A model generated the notes under the pieces. That model did no database searches. It saw only the letters and a list, made by a program, of their open reading frames with translations, and was not told where the DNA came from. DNA of 64,000 nt from Seminavis robusta (Eukaryota > Bacillariophyta > Bacillariophyceae > Naviculales > Naviculaceae). The first letter of the stretch is position 1; each line of letters opens with the position of its first letter. A program made the position numbers and the translations under genes. Below, piece after piece: positions 12,741 to 23,900 of this stretch. Where the stretch lies: the NCBI GenBank assembly GCA_903772945.1, contig CAICTM010000413.1, positions 1 to 64,000 on the forward strand, written 5' to 3'.

Positions 12741-15516
12741 ATGGGCGCTTGCAATTCCACCAGATCCCGCTTTCGCGCCAGGGAAGAAGATACAAGCCGT
12801 CATGTAACATATTCCTTCCACGAGAACTTGGTGCGACAAAGAACTGGAAGACATCGATTTGACCAGATCTACGAAGTCCTGGTAAGCTACAATCCACATA
12901 CCGTACATGTATTTGTGTGCTTTACATGATATTGCTGCTGTTTCTAACTAACTGCGCGTCTGTTTCTTTTGGGCGGTAGGAGGAGATTGGCAACAGCGGC
13001 CTATGCACAATTTATCGCTTGCGAAGACGACAAATCTCCACAGGCGGTGGAAGCTCCACCAAGAAGCTGGCTGCAAGACGCAATTCATGGAACCGATTGA
13101 AGAGTGGAAGATTCAATCATCGACAACAACCAGCATCATCACCACCCAAACGAGAAGAGCCAGTGGCCGAAGGCTCCGCCAATAGCAACAACAACAAGGA
13201 AATCTTCTTCGCTCTCAAGGTCAGCTCGTTGTTGTCTCTTTCTTGGGTGATACCGTCGCCTTCAAAAAGTGCACTCATTCATGTTATGTTCCATTCCATT
13301 GTCATGTTCTACATTTATTCAAATGAAGGTGATCCACCTTTCGCTCGTGCAAGAGGACAAAATTGATCAACTCACCAGTGAGGTCGAATTCCTCAAAACA
13401 TTGGACCACAAAAACATTATCAAAGCGTACGAAACTTTCTCATTCCCACACACCAAGACGCTAGAGATTGTCATGGAGCTATGCACAGGTGGGTACCACG
13501 CTACACTGAAAAAACAAACAACACGGACATGAAATGAAATGAAAAGCAAAACAATCCACTCATCTCGCTTTGCTGTACTCAATGCCCTGCACGTCACAGG
13601 GGGTGACTTGCACGCACGTATGCCATATACCGAGGCCAGTGCTGCCAATGCACTCAAACAGATTCTCAGTGCCATTTCCTACGTGCACGATCGAGAAATC
13701 ATACACAGAGACATCAAATTGTACGTCCCTTCACTTCACTTACTTCATTGATACTGTAGCCAGGGTATCGCGACACTGTTCCCATTCAACTTCACCCTCA
13801 CAATACATTATTAATGCTCATCAACAGCGAGAATATCATGTATGAAAGCAAGCATCCGGAGGCCTGTATCAAAGTGATTGATTTCGGATTGTCCAAACAG
13901 TACTCCATGGATAATCCAGTTCTTACCGAACGAGTTGGCACACTGTAAGTACTGTTCCAACCCAAGCCTTCTGGCTAGGCTGCAAATTAATTGCACTCAG
14001 ACACTTAACTACCGTATCGTTCGGACACTTGCAGTTACTCCATGTCACCCGAAACCATGCAGGGACACTACACGACAAAGTCGGATCTATGGTCGATTGG
14101 GGTAGTGCTATTCATGATGTTATCCAACGGCGACAAACCATTCGAAGGGAAAACTCCCAAACAGCTCGTAGCGCGGGTGCTGATTGGCGATGTTCGCTTT
14201 GATGGACCCCTCTGGAAAGATATTTCTACCGAGGCACAAGAATTCATCAAAACACTCTTGCGGGTGGATCCAGAGGACCGTGTGACGGCACATGAAGCCA
14301 TGAAGGATCCTTGGTTCACTCCCAGCCCAATAACAACATCCCAGTCGCCAAAGTGCAAACGAGATTTGATTGAAAAGGTGCAGGAGAGCATTGTGAAATT
14401 TGCAGACACGGGCGAGTTTCGAAAGCTGGCACTCAATGTCATTGCCAAGAAATCAACGTCCGAAGAGATCTTTGAACTTCGCAAAGTATTTGATGAATTC
14501 GACACCTTGAACTCGGGTAGGTAATTGTTCATTTGCGTAGCTTGACTATGCGCTGATTGGTAATGTCAAGAATCGCACGCATCAACTCATCTCGTCCACT
14601 TTATTCCCCGCAGGGACCATTACACTTGTGGAGTTCAAGCAAGCTCTTGTCCGATTCAATTACAGCGATGAAGAAATTGAAAAGATATTTCGCAAAGTTG
14701 TGAGTTCAAGTGGCGGCTAATTTGTTGATCAGTCTGGGCCACTTGAAGGATGATGGTCCCTCTCAACTATATTCTTCTTTCACCATATCAATCTGCAGGA
14801 TGTCAATCGTAAGCTGAAAAGCAAACATACATCGCAGGCACCATGCAATCAACCACTGATGAAACACTCACGCCGATTACTCGCTTTCTTCTTGGCAGAA
14901 ACAAACGTCATCAATTACACTGAGTTCCTGGCAGCCACCCTAGAAACACAAGGAACGATTGAGGAACACAGGCTTTCGGAGTGCTTTGAAGAATTTGATA
15001 CGGACGAATCAGGTAGGCGACACTCTGCTGAACGGGTATCAACACGTTTCTCCGTGGCGCTCCTCACACATCAAGGCGCTGCCACGCTTCGCCATCTCAG
15101 GCTACATTTCGAGAGACAACCTTCGGGTGTTGTTGGTGCGTGGAAAAGTCGGCTTTTACCGGATGGTACGATTTGATTCATTCAATCAGCACCTCACCTT
15201 TTGGTGTTTTTGTTCTCAGGGAAAGCACAGCAGCGAAGCCTTCATTGACGTGCTGATGCAAGAAGCTGAAGCGACAAAAGATGGACGTATAACTTATGAG
15301 CAATTCCGACGAGTGGTTTCCAGGCGGAATCGAAGAACTCTTTCTAAACTTTACGACGAGTCTGGGCAAAACCTCCCCGTGGTGTCAGAGGACGCCATCG
15401 CTGACGACAACGGTAGCATTGCAGAAGACGAGGTGTTACAAAGATTTGGTATCATTGACAAAATGCATCGCTCTTTCAACAATCTTAGCACCAAAATATC
15501 CAAGGAATCGAGATAG
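12741..15516 (+). CDS. Calcium-dependent protein kinase (CDPK) with altered glycine loop, 11 exons (600 aa)
   Basis: Exons: 12741-12881, 12980-13219, 13329-13488, 13600-13720, 13828-13944, 14035-14516, 14614-14699, 14799-14808, 14899-15012, 15101-15135 and 15220-15516. It begins MGACNST, a classic N-myristoylation (G2) plus palmitoylation (C4) signal, so membrane attachment is likely. Kinase landmarks: IFFALKVIHL (catalytic Lys), HRDIKFEN, VIDFGLSK and YSMSPETM in place of APE. The glycine loop reads IGNSGLCTIY instead of GxGxxG, and about 75 residues rich in Arg, Ser and Pro separate it from the Lys. Then come the junction and four EF-hands: DTLNSGTITLVE, DVNQTNVINYTE (coded partly by a 10-nt exon), DTDESGYISRDN and a weak fourth (ATKDGRITYEQ, lacking the final acidic ligand). 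It probably decodes Ca2+ signals. It converges with the next CDPK, the stops lying 57 bases apart. Confidence 0.92.
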
Positions 15517-15573
15517 TACAGCAGAGCACAATCAGAGCATCAAAATATGGGAAAAGAACCGAGTTCCCGATCA

Positions 15574-18324
15574 TCAGTTGTTGGCTTTTTGTTTCGCGAT
15601 GACTTCAGAATCATACTTCCCACCCGGAATCTTGGCATCGAGTCCGAGGAGATTGCCTGCTTCAGCGGGGCTCATCGACTCGTCGTCGTCTATCTTGAGA
15701 GCAGCGGCAAATGTGTTCGATCGGAACGCCTTCAAGAATTCCTGATAGCTGACTGCAGAGTGCAGAGAGCAAAAGGTTGCCAGTGAGATTTGTGACAAGC
15801 AATGATATTCGGTGATCCAAAGAGTTCTTACTTTTCCCATCCGAATCTTGGTCAACGCTCTTGATTATGTCATCGATTTCCTCCTCTTTACAATCGTGGC
15901 CAAGGATTTCGCGTAGGTTCTCGCGTGAGATGAATCCTTGATTTAGATTATTAGTCGGCATGAGCACAAGGAAACCGTCAGCTCTGTTTGGTGCAAAAAC
16001 TTAGAGAATCCTACTAGTAACGCGGCTTTGCTTACCGGAGTCATCGCTGTCCAAACGATCAAAGGCAGCTGCAACCCGCTCCTCTTCAACATAACCGTGA
16101 TACTCTATTGTGGCCGCAAGGAACTCAGTATACTGCGAGCACACCGAGTGGTTAGGACACTGGCTCGACGACAGCATCACCTCGGGAACAAAGGGGCAAA
16201 ACTTACATTGATATGACCCGTGTTGTTCACGTCCTTCGTGCAGCAACAAGATGTTAGGACATGGCGGTGGTGTATTTGAGCACTCCAGGCGGCAATAGGC
16301 GCAACTTACAATGCTCTCAAAGACGTCCTGCAAAAGCTCATCAGACATGCCGGATTCTTTCAGTGCAGACTCAAATTCCTAATGACGGGCCAGGAAAACA
16401 CTTCAAGATCAGCATAATCAGATCCAAGCGATCCAATCACGGCAAATCCACGGTCAGAGCGAATCCTACCTTGTACGAGATCACACCATTCTTTGCCGTG
16501 TCGTACTTCGAGAAGAGCTTGCGCAGTTCCATGATTTCGTCGGTTCGTGAATTGTGCGCGATGACATTGAGAGCCAACTTTTTGAGCGTTGGTGTGTTTT
16601 TGTACGCAATGAAACTATTTTGCAGACCCATGACAAGTTCCTCCGAAGGAGCTTCATCGGAGTATTGATTTTGATGTTGCAGCCAGTCATGGGCCAGCGC
16701 ACCGGTGGCATTCAGGCGTTCCTTCGGATTGACAATCAAGAGGTTGTCGACAAAGTCTTTCCCAGCGGGCGACATTTTGTCCCAGATCGGGCCTTCCATC
16801 TTATAGTCTGCCCTCATGATTTTGTCGATCATTTTCCTACGCTTTCGGTCCGCAAATGGTTTTTCACTCGACATCAACATGAAGGCGATGACACCGACCG
16901 ACCTGGTTTGGTAGATTGGTCGAGGTTGCTTAGCAAAGACAAAGACAACATGCAGCAAAACTTTGCAGCCCAAAAGAGTAAAACCGGCATTTTCGCGTGC
17001 TGATTAACTTACCAGAGGTCACATTGACTGGTATAAATTCCCTGGAGCACTTGGGGAGCCATGGTGTAACTGAACGAGGAACACCGTACATGTATACGTC
17101 AGTGACAAAGCAAGGCAGAGAAGAAAACCACGAAAAGTACCACAGGTCCCAACTCACATGGTCCCAACTCCCTCCTTCATGTGGTGCTGCTTCCCAGAGC
17201 TAAACTTCTTGCTCAAGCCAAAGTCAAGGACCTTGATTGGGGAATTCGGGTCGGCAACTTCAAACATAATGTTCCTGTAAGGTAGGACGGAGTCGAGTCA
17301 GAGTCATATCGTCAATGATCAAGAACAGAAAACAAATCCAAGGGATATGAGTGAAAAGCCACTTACTCGAACTTGAGATCGCGATGGACAATCGCATGGT
17401 CGTGCTGTATCCAAGAGTAAGAGAAGGTATCAACAAAATTAGAGAATCCTGCCGATGCACACCGGTACATAGCATTGGCTAGATGACGCATCCTGAAACC
17501 AAACCTACCATGTATTTCACGGCGGAGGACAGCTCCCCAGTGATACGGCAAGCATCTTTCTCCGAGTACGGGCTAAAGGAAGCAAGATCACCACCCTGGC
17601 ACAACTCCAGGACAAGATAGATATTCTTCTTGTAATTGTAAACCTAAAAGGGCGAAAGGACTCTCAGTTAGGTCTCTCTGGAATGGATGTAAATTGAGTA
17701 GTGAGTTTGTTGATGATGACACTGACCTCATGTGCCTTGACAATGTTTGGGTGATCGGTCGACTGAAGAGGGGGAAATGGTGTTGCAAGTGTCATTGAGT
17801 AACATGGTCCAGCCAGAACGTGCCATGAAGAAACATGCACGCTCAGAACAAAACGACAGCCATTTCGCGTACCTTGAGAATATTAATTTCGTTCTTGAGC
17901 TCTTCGACATACAGAGGCTGCACTCGATCCAATTGAATGCTCTTGAGGGCATAGACATTTTCAACCTTCCTGCGCTCAGACGTATCCGAAATATTGGATG
18001 GTTGCTTCAAGAGTTTGGACATGATCTTTCCGACCACTCCTTGCGCCTTGAATGCGGAACCTGAAACAAGAGCAGCCTGTCAGCCCGGCAGAGACATTCC
18101 TTTGTTCACCCTTGTCACCTTATGATACATGTACAGTGTACTAGCGAGATATCAGACAGCAACAACATAGACTCACCTCCGATTTTGCTGTCCTTCACTT
18201 TGACCATCGACACGGTTCCCATGGAACCTGTACCCATCACATGAAGCACTTCATACTTCTTCAACACATTCTTGTTCTGCTCACGCAAAAGGTTGTCATG
18301 CAACGATTCACCTTTGCTTCCCAT
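15574..18324 (-). CDS. Calcium-dependent protein kinase (CDPK), 13 exons (542 aa)
   Basis: Exons: 18324-18177, 18060-17873, 17762-17727, 17643-17509, 17404-17367, 17274-17158, 17069-17013, 16902-16470, 16378-16310, 16233-16207, 16131-16035, 15936-15832 and 15752-15574. The start MGSKGES is the first ATG; Gly2 may be myristoylated. Kinase motifs: MGTGSMGTVS (glycine loop), VYALKSIQLDR (Lys), IVHRDLKFEN, VLDFGLSKK and YTMAPQVL (APE changed to APQ). Then a junction (KNTPTLKKLALNVIA) and four EF-hands: YDTAKNGVISYKE, DVNNTGHINYTE (the loop start coded by one 27-nt exon), DSDDSGFISREN and the canonical DQDSDGKISYQE. About 45 residues lie between the glycine loop and the Lys. It is a likely paralogue of the neighbouring CDPK in convergent orientation, with shared intron positions at HRD(L/I)KF|EN and in the second EF-hand. 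Confidence 0.92.
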
Positions 18325-19167
18325 GGTTACGTCTGCTTGCTGCAATTAATTGATGATACACAGCTCCTACAGAGGGATGTTGGCGGAACTACAAGCAAAG
18401 GTTGTGATGGTGAGGGGGGATACCGGTAGCCCGGAATAGATTCGATTCGATTCAACCAGTGATGGTCCCTTCTTGTCGATTGTAACAATGTCATGTCAAC
18501 GGACGGCTCTGGCACAAAAAAATGACCTTTGAATCATGCTTCGTGATAGTTCTGCGATCTTCTCTCGGGCAATCTCCCAGGCTCTCAGGTCTCTGTGGCT
18601 TCCAGTACACCGTAAAAGCTGCTGTGTGGCACATGGTCAGAGTCGAGTCAGAGTCCATGTGCCAGAAGGTTCTGCCAGTAGTACAGTAAGGTAAACACAG
18701 AAGAGCAGGTCCTCCTGTTGGAACAGGGGTTGGGGCGGAGTGGGCCCTGGCAGTTGGACCTACTGTACTGATGGACTACTGGGATACCTAGCTAGGTACC
18801 GGTAGTCTAGCTATCTAGATGGGGGCTTTCCTCCTGCCATTTTGTCTTGAGTTGAACCAAGGACAGAGATGTTCTGTACATGTAGTGGGTTCATTTTAGT
18901 GCCTTGACCAGGTCCTAATTAGCTCAATGGGCACCCTGTGAGGGCCAGTTGTACAATGGCCTAATTCTCAGCCTCTCTCCTCACTACGTGGTACTACTAG
19001 ACAGTAGTCTAGTTTTGACTTATCTCTCAATTATCCTTTTCTACTCGTCAAACAAGGTCAACCACAATTGCTCTGTAGTTTTGTTGATTGTTGATTGCTT
19101 TCTTCCAGTGATACTTCTCTTATCTACATGATTTATTCGTCGCGGTAAGTTCATTTTTATCCACCAG
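18325..19167. other. Intergenic with TTCGA microsatellite and palindromic motifs
   Basis: About 840 bases. A short TTCGATTCGATTC stretch lies near 18436, and palindrome-rich patches (GGTACCGGTA, CTAGCTATCTAG) near 18,790-18,820. The CDPK promoter should be at the left end. No coding frame or RNA gene is supported. Confidence 0.55.
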
Positions 19168-19896
19168 CTACATCATTTTGTTCTTTGCAATTGATGCTGC
19201 TAGATACAACCGTATCGGCACCAGTGCCAGGATTTCAAAGAAAATATCATTGATCACATCTACCCAAGCAGCGAGTATTCTGGCATCTGCCTCGGCACTT
19301 TCACCGAGCTGTACATATCGACCAAATTCCACGAGAAGATCCACTTGGGTAGAGAGGATGAGGACGCCACTGGCAAAACAGCCAGCTTGGAAAATCCTCC
19401 ACAAAACTGTCCCATATCCACCAATTGTCGGATCAATTGCCTCCTCCTCGTAAGCTCTCGCCATCAAGGCTCCCAGCATCCAGCAGCAGGCAAGTCCAGC
19501 TCCATGAACCAACGTAGGTGCCAACAAGGCTCCTTTGTACTGCCATAGTGTATCGTCGAAAAGTGGTTTCAGCCATGTCGGATTTGGTGATCTTGTCAAT
19601 GTAACATAAAAGACTTGCATTGCGGGACCAATAATCTGGGCCACACAAACATCAGAGTACGGCAAGGCCGGGTCGTCTATCTTTGGAGAAAGCACGCGGT
19701 CCAACGGCGTGCCTGATCCATCTTTGCTATTGGCCATTCCCAGGGTCGTCGGAAAATGCTTCGTTTTCGCTGTGGCCAAAGTGGTTCTGCCGATTGTCCG
19801 CAAATAACCTCCTTGCACTGCCGCATGGTTGAATGCGTTTGCCAGGAAGAGCTGCAAGGCAAGCATAAACAGGCAGCGGAATAATTTGCGATACAT
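19168..19896 (-). CDS. Probable plastid-targeted multi-pass membrane protein, unknown (242 aa)
   Basis: Single-exon frame; the start is the first ATG (MYRKLFRC). The N-terminus is a signal peptide (LFMLALQLFLANA) followed directly by Phe (ANAF|NHA), matching the diatom plastid-import pattern of a signal peptide cleaved before an aromatic residue. The mature part has about four hydrophobic segments, for example around AQIIGPAMQVFYVTL, GALLAPTLVHGAGLACCW, FQAGCFASGVLILSTQ and the C-terminal EILALVPIRLYLAASIA, separated by charged loops. No enzyme motif was recognised. It stands alone between intergenic stretches. Plastid targeting is an inference from the leader. Confidence 0.7.
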   Translation of the reverse strand: MYRKLFRCLFMLALQLFLANAFNHAAVQGGYLRTIGRTTLATAKTKHFPTTLGMANSKDGSGTPLDRVLSPKIDDPALPYSDVCVAQIIGPAMQVFYVTLTRSPNPTWLKPLFDDTLWQYKGALLAPTLVHGAGLACCWMLGALMARAYEEEAIDPTIGGYGTVLWRIFQAGCFASGVLILSTQVDLLVEFGRYVQLGESAEADARILAAWVDVINDIFFEILALVPIRLYLAASIAKNKMM

Positions 19897-20257
19897 GGTT
19901 GCTTGCCAGAGCCGATAGTGGATCTTTTGTCTTTTCACAAGGTTTGCAAAAGGATCTCAAAACTCCAAGATTGGATGTTGCCCTTTTCGCGCCGATCTAT
20001 TCTAAGCTCTGCTGGCTGCTGGGTAAAATCCTGGTCGCGGGATGGGCGAAAAATAATGGAAGAGGAGCTTCAAGTAGAAGAACAATGCCCTTGGTCCTGC
20101 CCCCGGAGTACTGTACCGGTACCAGTAGACAGCTTGTAAAATAGTAGAGCGCCATGGCCGTGGCGACCAGTAATAAGTCAGCGGGAGCTGCGATACCTCG
20201 GCAGAAAGACAGATAGAAGAAGGATGACATGTTTGAGATTACACCCTTCTTTCAAGG
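19897..20257. other. Intergenic, no gene recognised
   Basis: About 360 bases upstream of the membrane-protein gene and before the repeat block. It should contain that gene's promoter. Nothing else is recognised. Confidence 0.5.
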
Positions 20258-20410
20258 TAGCCCTGGCGACAACACCCGACTTCGTCATGTGTTGCCGCCC
20301 GGTATCATTCCCTCATTATAGCTTTCTTTTTTATTTAGGCTAGCCCTGGCGACAACACCCGACTTCGTCGTGTGTTAAATAGGAAATAGGAAATAGGAAA
20401 TAGGAAATAG
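20258..20410. repeat. 37-bp direct repeat pair followed by GGAAATA microsatellite
   Basis: TAGCCCTGGCGACAACACCC and the bases that follow occur twice, at about 20258-20294 and 20341-20376, with one mismatch over 36-37 bases and an 83-base offset. Right after the second copy is a short tandem run of AAATAGG units (about 20374-20410). Confidence 0.8.
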
Positions 20411-20441
20411 CATTAAAGGGGTTGAGAACTCAGGCAGTTTA

Positions 20442-20953
20442 CCTGCCGAGGTAAAAAGGGGTAGAGGGCTCAGGCAGGGTTACTCGGCATTTTGTCTGTT
20501 TGGGAAAGTGTTTTGGCGATTAAGTGTAAATATCTACACACAGTTAGTAGACATAAGTAGACAAAGTAGACATTGTGCGACATTAGGAGACATTAGTAGA
20601 CAAAGTGATACATTGGTAGACATTGGTAGACAAAGTGAGACATTGTGAGATATTGTGAGACATTAGTAGACAAAGTGAGACATTTTTGTACTGTTTTACT
20701 GTACTGTGTAGACAAAGTGAGACATTGGTAGACATTAGTAGACATTGTGAGACATTGTGAGACATTGGTAGACATTGTGAGACATTGTGAGACATTGTGA
20801 GACATCCGTAGACATTGTGAGACATAAGCCACTTTTACAAAGGAGCATAGAACATTTAGGCAACTCTGTAATCAGATACAATAGCCTTAAATAGACAAAA
20901 TGCCGAGTAACCCAGATAGACTGCCGAGGTAAAGGGGTAGAGGGCTCAGGCAG
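20442..20953. repeat. Tandem AGACATTGTG array inside a 21-bp inverted repeat, flanked by a ~34-bp direct repeat
   Basis: From the outside in: a direct repeat starting CTGCCGAGGTAAA and ending CTCAGGCAG at 20442-20476 and 20921-20953 (the left copy is two A's longer); a perfect 21-bp inverted repeat at 20477-20497 and 20893-20913 (core TACTCGGCATTTTGTC); and between them, about 20540-20825, a tandem array of 10-bp units AGACATTGTG / AGACATTGGT / AGACATTAGT. The shape is like a small non-autonomous DNA element whose interior expanded as a satellite. Open frames on the minus strand here are only the repeat translated. Confidence 0.85.
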
Positions 20954-20967
20954 ATAGACTGCCGAGG

Positions 20968-23900
20968 TTAAGGTGTTGGGCCACGAGCAGTAAGCCAGCT
21001 TCAGTCTGCTTACGTACCATCGCTTGTTTCGCACATATGTTTTGTATAAATTACGGAATCTGGAATCTTGAATGTTCGTACTCTCACTGGATAGAGGTTC
21101 GAACGAGTTCGCGCTAAAATTTAGCTTGAATACTAGCTTTGCGAGCACCTGTAGAGCACGTCCTCTAACTCTTTGGCCAATGAAACGCCTGTCGACAATC
21201 GTGTTGCCGCCAAATTTTGGAAAACTCTCATCCCACGTACACCAGCCTTTGAATGCATAATCGAGCGACGGAGCACCTCATTTATTTCGCTCGAGTAGAT
21301 GTACGTGTACAGATAGCGCAGCTCCTACTACATTGACGGTATGGAAACTCCCAACACAAGCAACCGGTGCAACTATTGGAGGGTTACCCCAGCTGCTGAA
21401 TCAGCCAAACTAGCTTCCAAAGATGGTGATTGGAATCTGCACGGATCTGGCAATGTCAGTACGAGGACACGGCACAATGGCGCAGGAAGGCCAAATTATG
21501 AACGACTGGAGTATGGGGAAGAGATTGATGATCCAACGGCACCAGAGTTTGTAGAGGATCCTGCCATGGAGGAAGCCACCACAGAAGAGGAAAATGAAGA
21601 GCAAACTGGGCCCACTTTCAACACAAAGCCCCACGAAAGAGTCATTCTGGAAACAGAACAATTGAGCAATTGTTTCCGCAAGATGGCTTGCCCCAGAGCA
21701 GACTGTGTTGGCAAACTACGATTGAAAATCCACAATTGCTGCATTGCATCCTCATTCAAACTTGAATGTACGAATGATTATTGCGACTATACGTACGATA
21801 GCGACAAGCCAAGCACAACGACAATGAATGCTGGTTGCAACGACAAGATCGAAAGAAGCACGGACTATGGAATCAATATATTGTATACATTGGTCAACAT
21901 TGCGAATGGCAACGGTGGAACCGAAGCAGCCAAAATTCTCGGTATTTTGGGGTTGCCGAATGACACTACGATGAAATCCCGTTCCTTCCGCAATATTGAG
22001 GAACGACTTGCGCCTGCGATTCTTGAATTGAAGGATGAAGTCGTCCGTGAAAATCTAATAGAAGAGGTGCGCAAATCGTCGTCAAATGAGCAAGATTTCC
22101 TTGATTGGATGGCCGCTTTGAACGATCCCGATGACATGTTGAAGGACAAAATGCCGTTTGTTGACGGAGGATATGACATGGCGTGGCAACAGAAAGGATC
22201 CGGTCATTTGAGGAACTCTGTTTCAGGTCACGGTGCTATTGTCGGTGCCCTTACGAGAAAGATCATTTCGTTCGGCATCAAGAGCAAAGTTTGCGGACAA
22301 TGCCAAGCTTGGGTCAAGAAACATGCTGATAGTGAGCCTGACGATCGTCCACCGGTACCAGAACATTATTGTACCCGGACTCACGATCCAAAGGATTCGT
22401 CGGGGTCAATGGAAGCCGCTCTGGCTTTGGAGCTGGTCGTTGATCTGTTCCGAGACTCCAAAGTCATCATGCGGCACTTGTGCTGTGATGACGATTCGTC
22501 CATCCGTGCAGACTTGCAGTGGAGCAACGCCAACTACAAACTCAACAATCAAACCGATGTTCTGCCAAAGGTGAAGATCACCAAAGGGAAGAACAAAGGT
22601 GAGCTCCAAGACCGTCCTGACAAAGGAAAATTACCGGGAGATATTCCCGAACCCAACTTTGTGGCTGATCCAAACCACCGCCGCAAACAGTTGACAGGAG
22701 AGCTAATTCGTCTCGATCTCTCCACTGTCGAGAAGAAGAAAGGGATGTGCCGAATGGATTCTATCCGTATTGGCAAGAATTTTGCTTATTTCATTCGTAC
22801 ACTCCAACAGATTGAGGAAGGTCAATTCGAAAGCCGTGGCAAGGCCGTATTGGATCACCACTTTGACAATCATACGAACTGCGGGCCTTGGTGCCTCCGG
22901 TCAAAAGAGACGCCGGAAGAGCAAAAGAAAAGCAAGAAGGTCTACCGCACGCTAGAGGACGAGTCTGGCGCGGAGCTCTACAGTCTGCTAGACACAATCG
23001 TTGCCAAATACATTACACTGGCAAGGTTGAAGGAATTAGCGCACGGTCAAGATACCAACGCAAACGAATCCTTCAATAGCCTCGCCACGTGGTTCGCTCC
23101 TAAGAACAAGGTCTTTGCCAGCACCCGCTCCCTCGAAAATCGCCTTGGAATGGCGGTCTGTATCCATTCGATTGGGTACGAACAATTCTACACTCGTCTC
23201 CTGTTCAAGCTGGGCATCAATATGACCGATGGTATCTCTCACTTTTTGGGGATTGTCCAGCGGAACAGGGAAAAGCAACAAGCAAAGAAAAAGACGAATC
23301 AATACAAAATTGTGCGCAAGAAGAGGAAAAACGATAAACTCAGCAATGCAACCATTGATTACAAGACCAAGACGGCGAAGGGCTTGGGTGTCTACGACTC
23401 TGGGATCAATATGGCGGAGGTCACAATGGATGATCTCAGGACGAGGACTCCTGTTCGTAAGAAGCCAAAGAAGGCAAAGCAGTATTGTCCTTTCTGCGGC
23501 AGGGCTGGTCATGTCAGCAAGAAGGCCAAGAAATCGTGTTTACATGCTGGCAAGAGTGACATGGAAGCTCCACCAATCTTCTGCAGGCAAACTGGCAAAA
23601 AGCTAGCTGACATTGTGGCTGAGGCCTCTCCACAAGGACCAACCAGTGCTGCTGCTTCTTTGCCAGCAAATGAGGTAACTCCTTTGCGTGCTGCTGAGGA
23701 GGATGATGATGTTGTGGCTCAAGATTTGCTAGCTTTGGAGGATGATGGAGCCCATGATTTGGCTGGTCTGGAGGAGATGCCATTGAACACGATGGTGCCA
23801 GGAACAGAGCATCTTGCTCAGCTAGATGATGACACATCTGACGAGGAAGACCTTGATAGTGATGAGGAAGACAATCCTTCCAATGCAATCTAGCTAGCTT

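Noticed and set aside
20520-20830. Possible CRISPR array
   Set aside because: The units are contiguous 10-bp repeats with no unique spacers, and the genome is eukaryotic.
20583-20832. Minus-strand open frames with repeated Ser-Gln-Cys-Leu-Thr-Met units
   Set aside because: They only translate the 10-bp tandem array.
21090-21130. tRNA-like GAGGTTCGAAC box
   Set aside because: No matching T-arm stem, anticodon arm or acceptor stem could be drawn around it.
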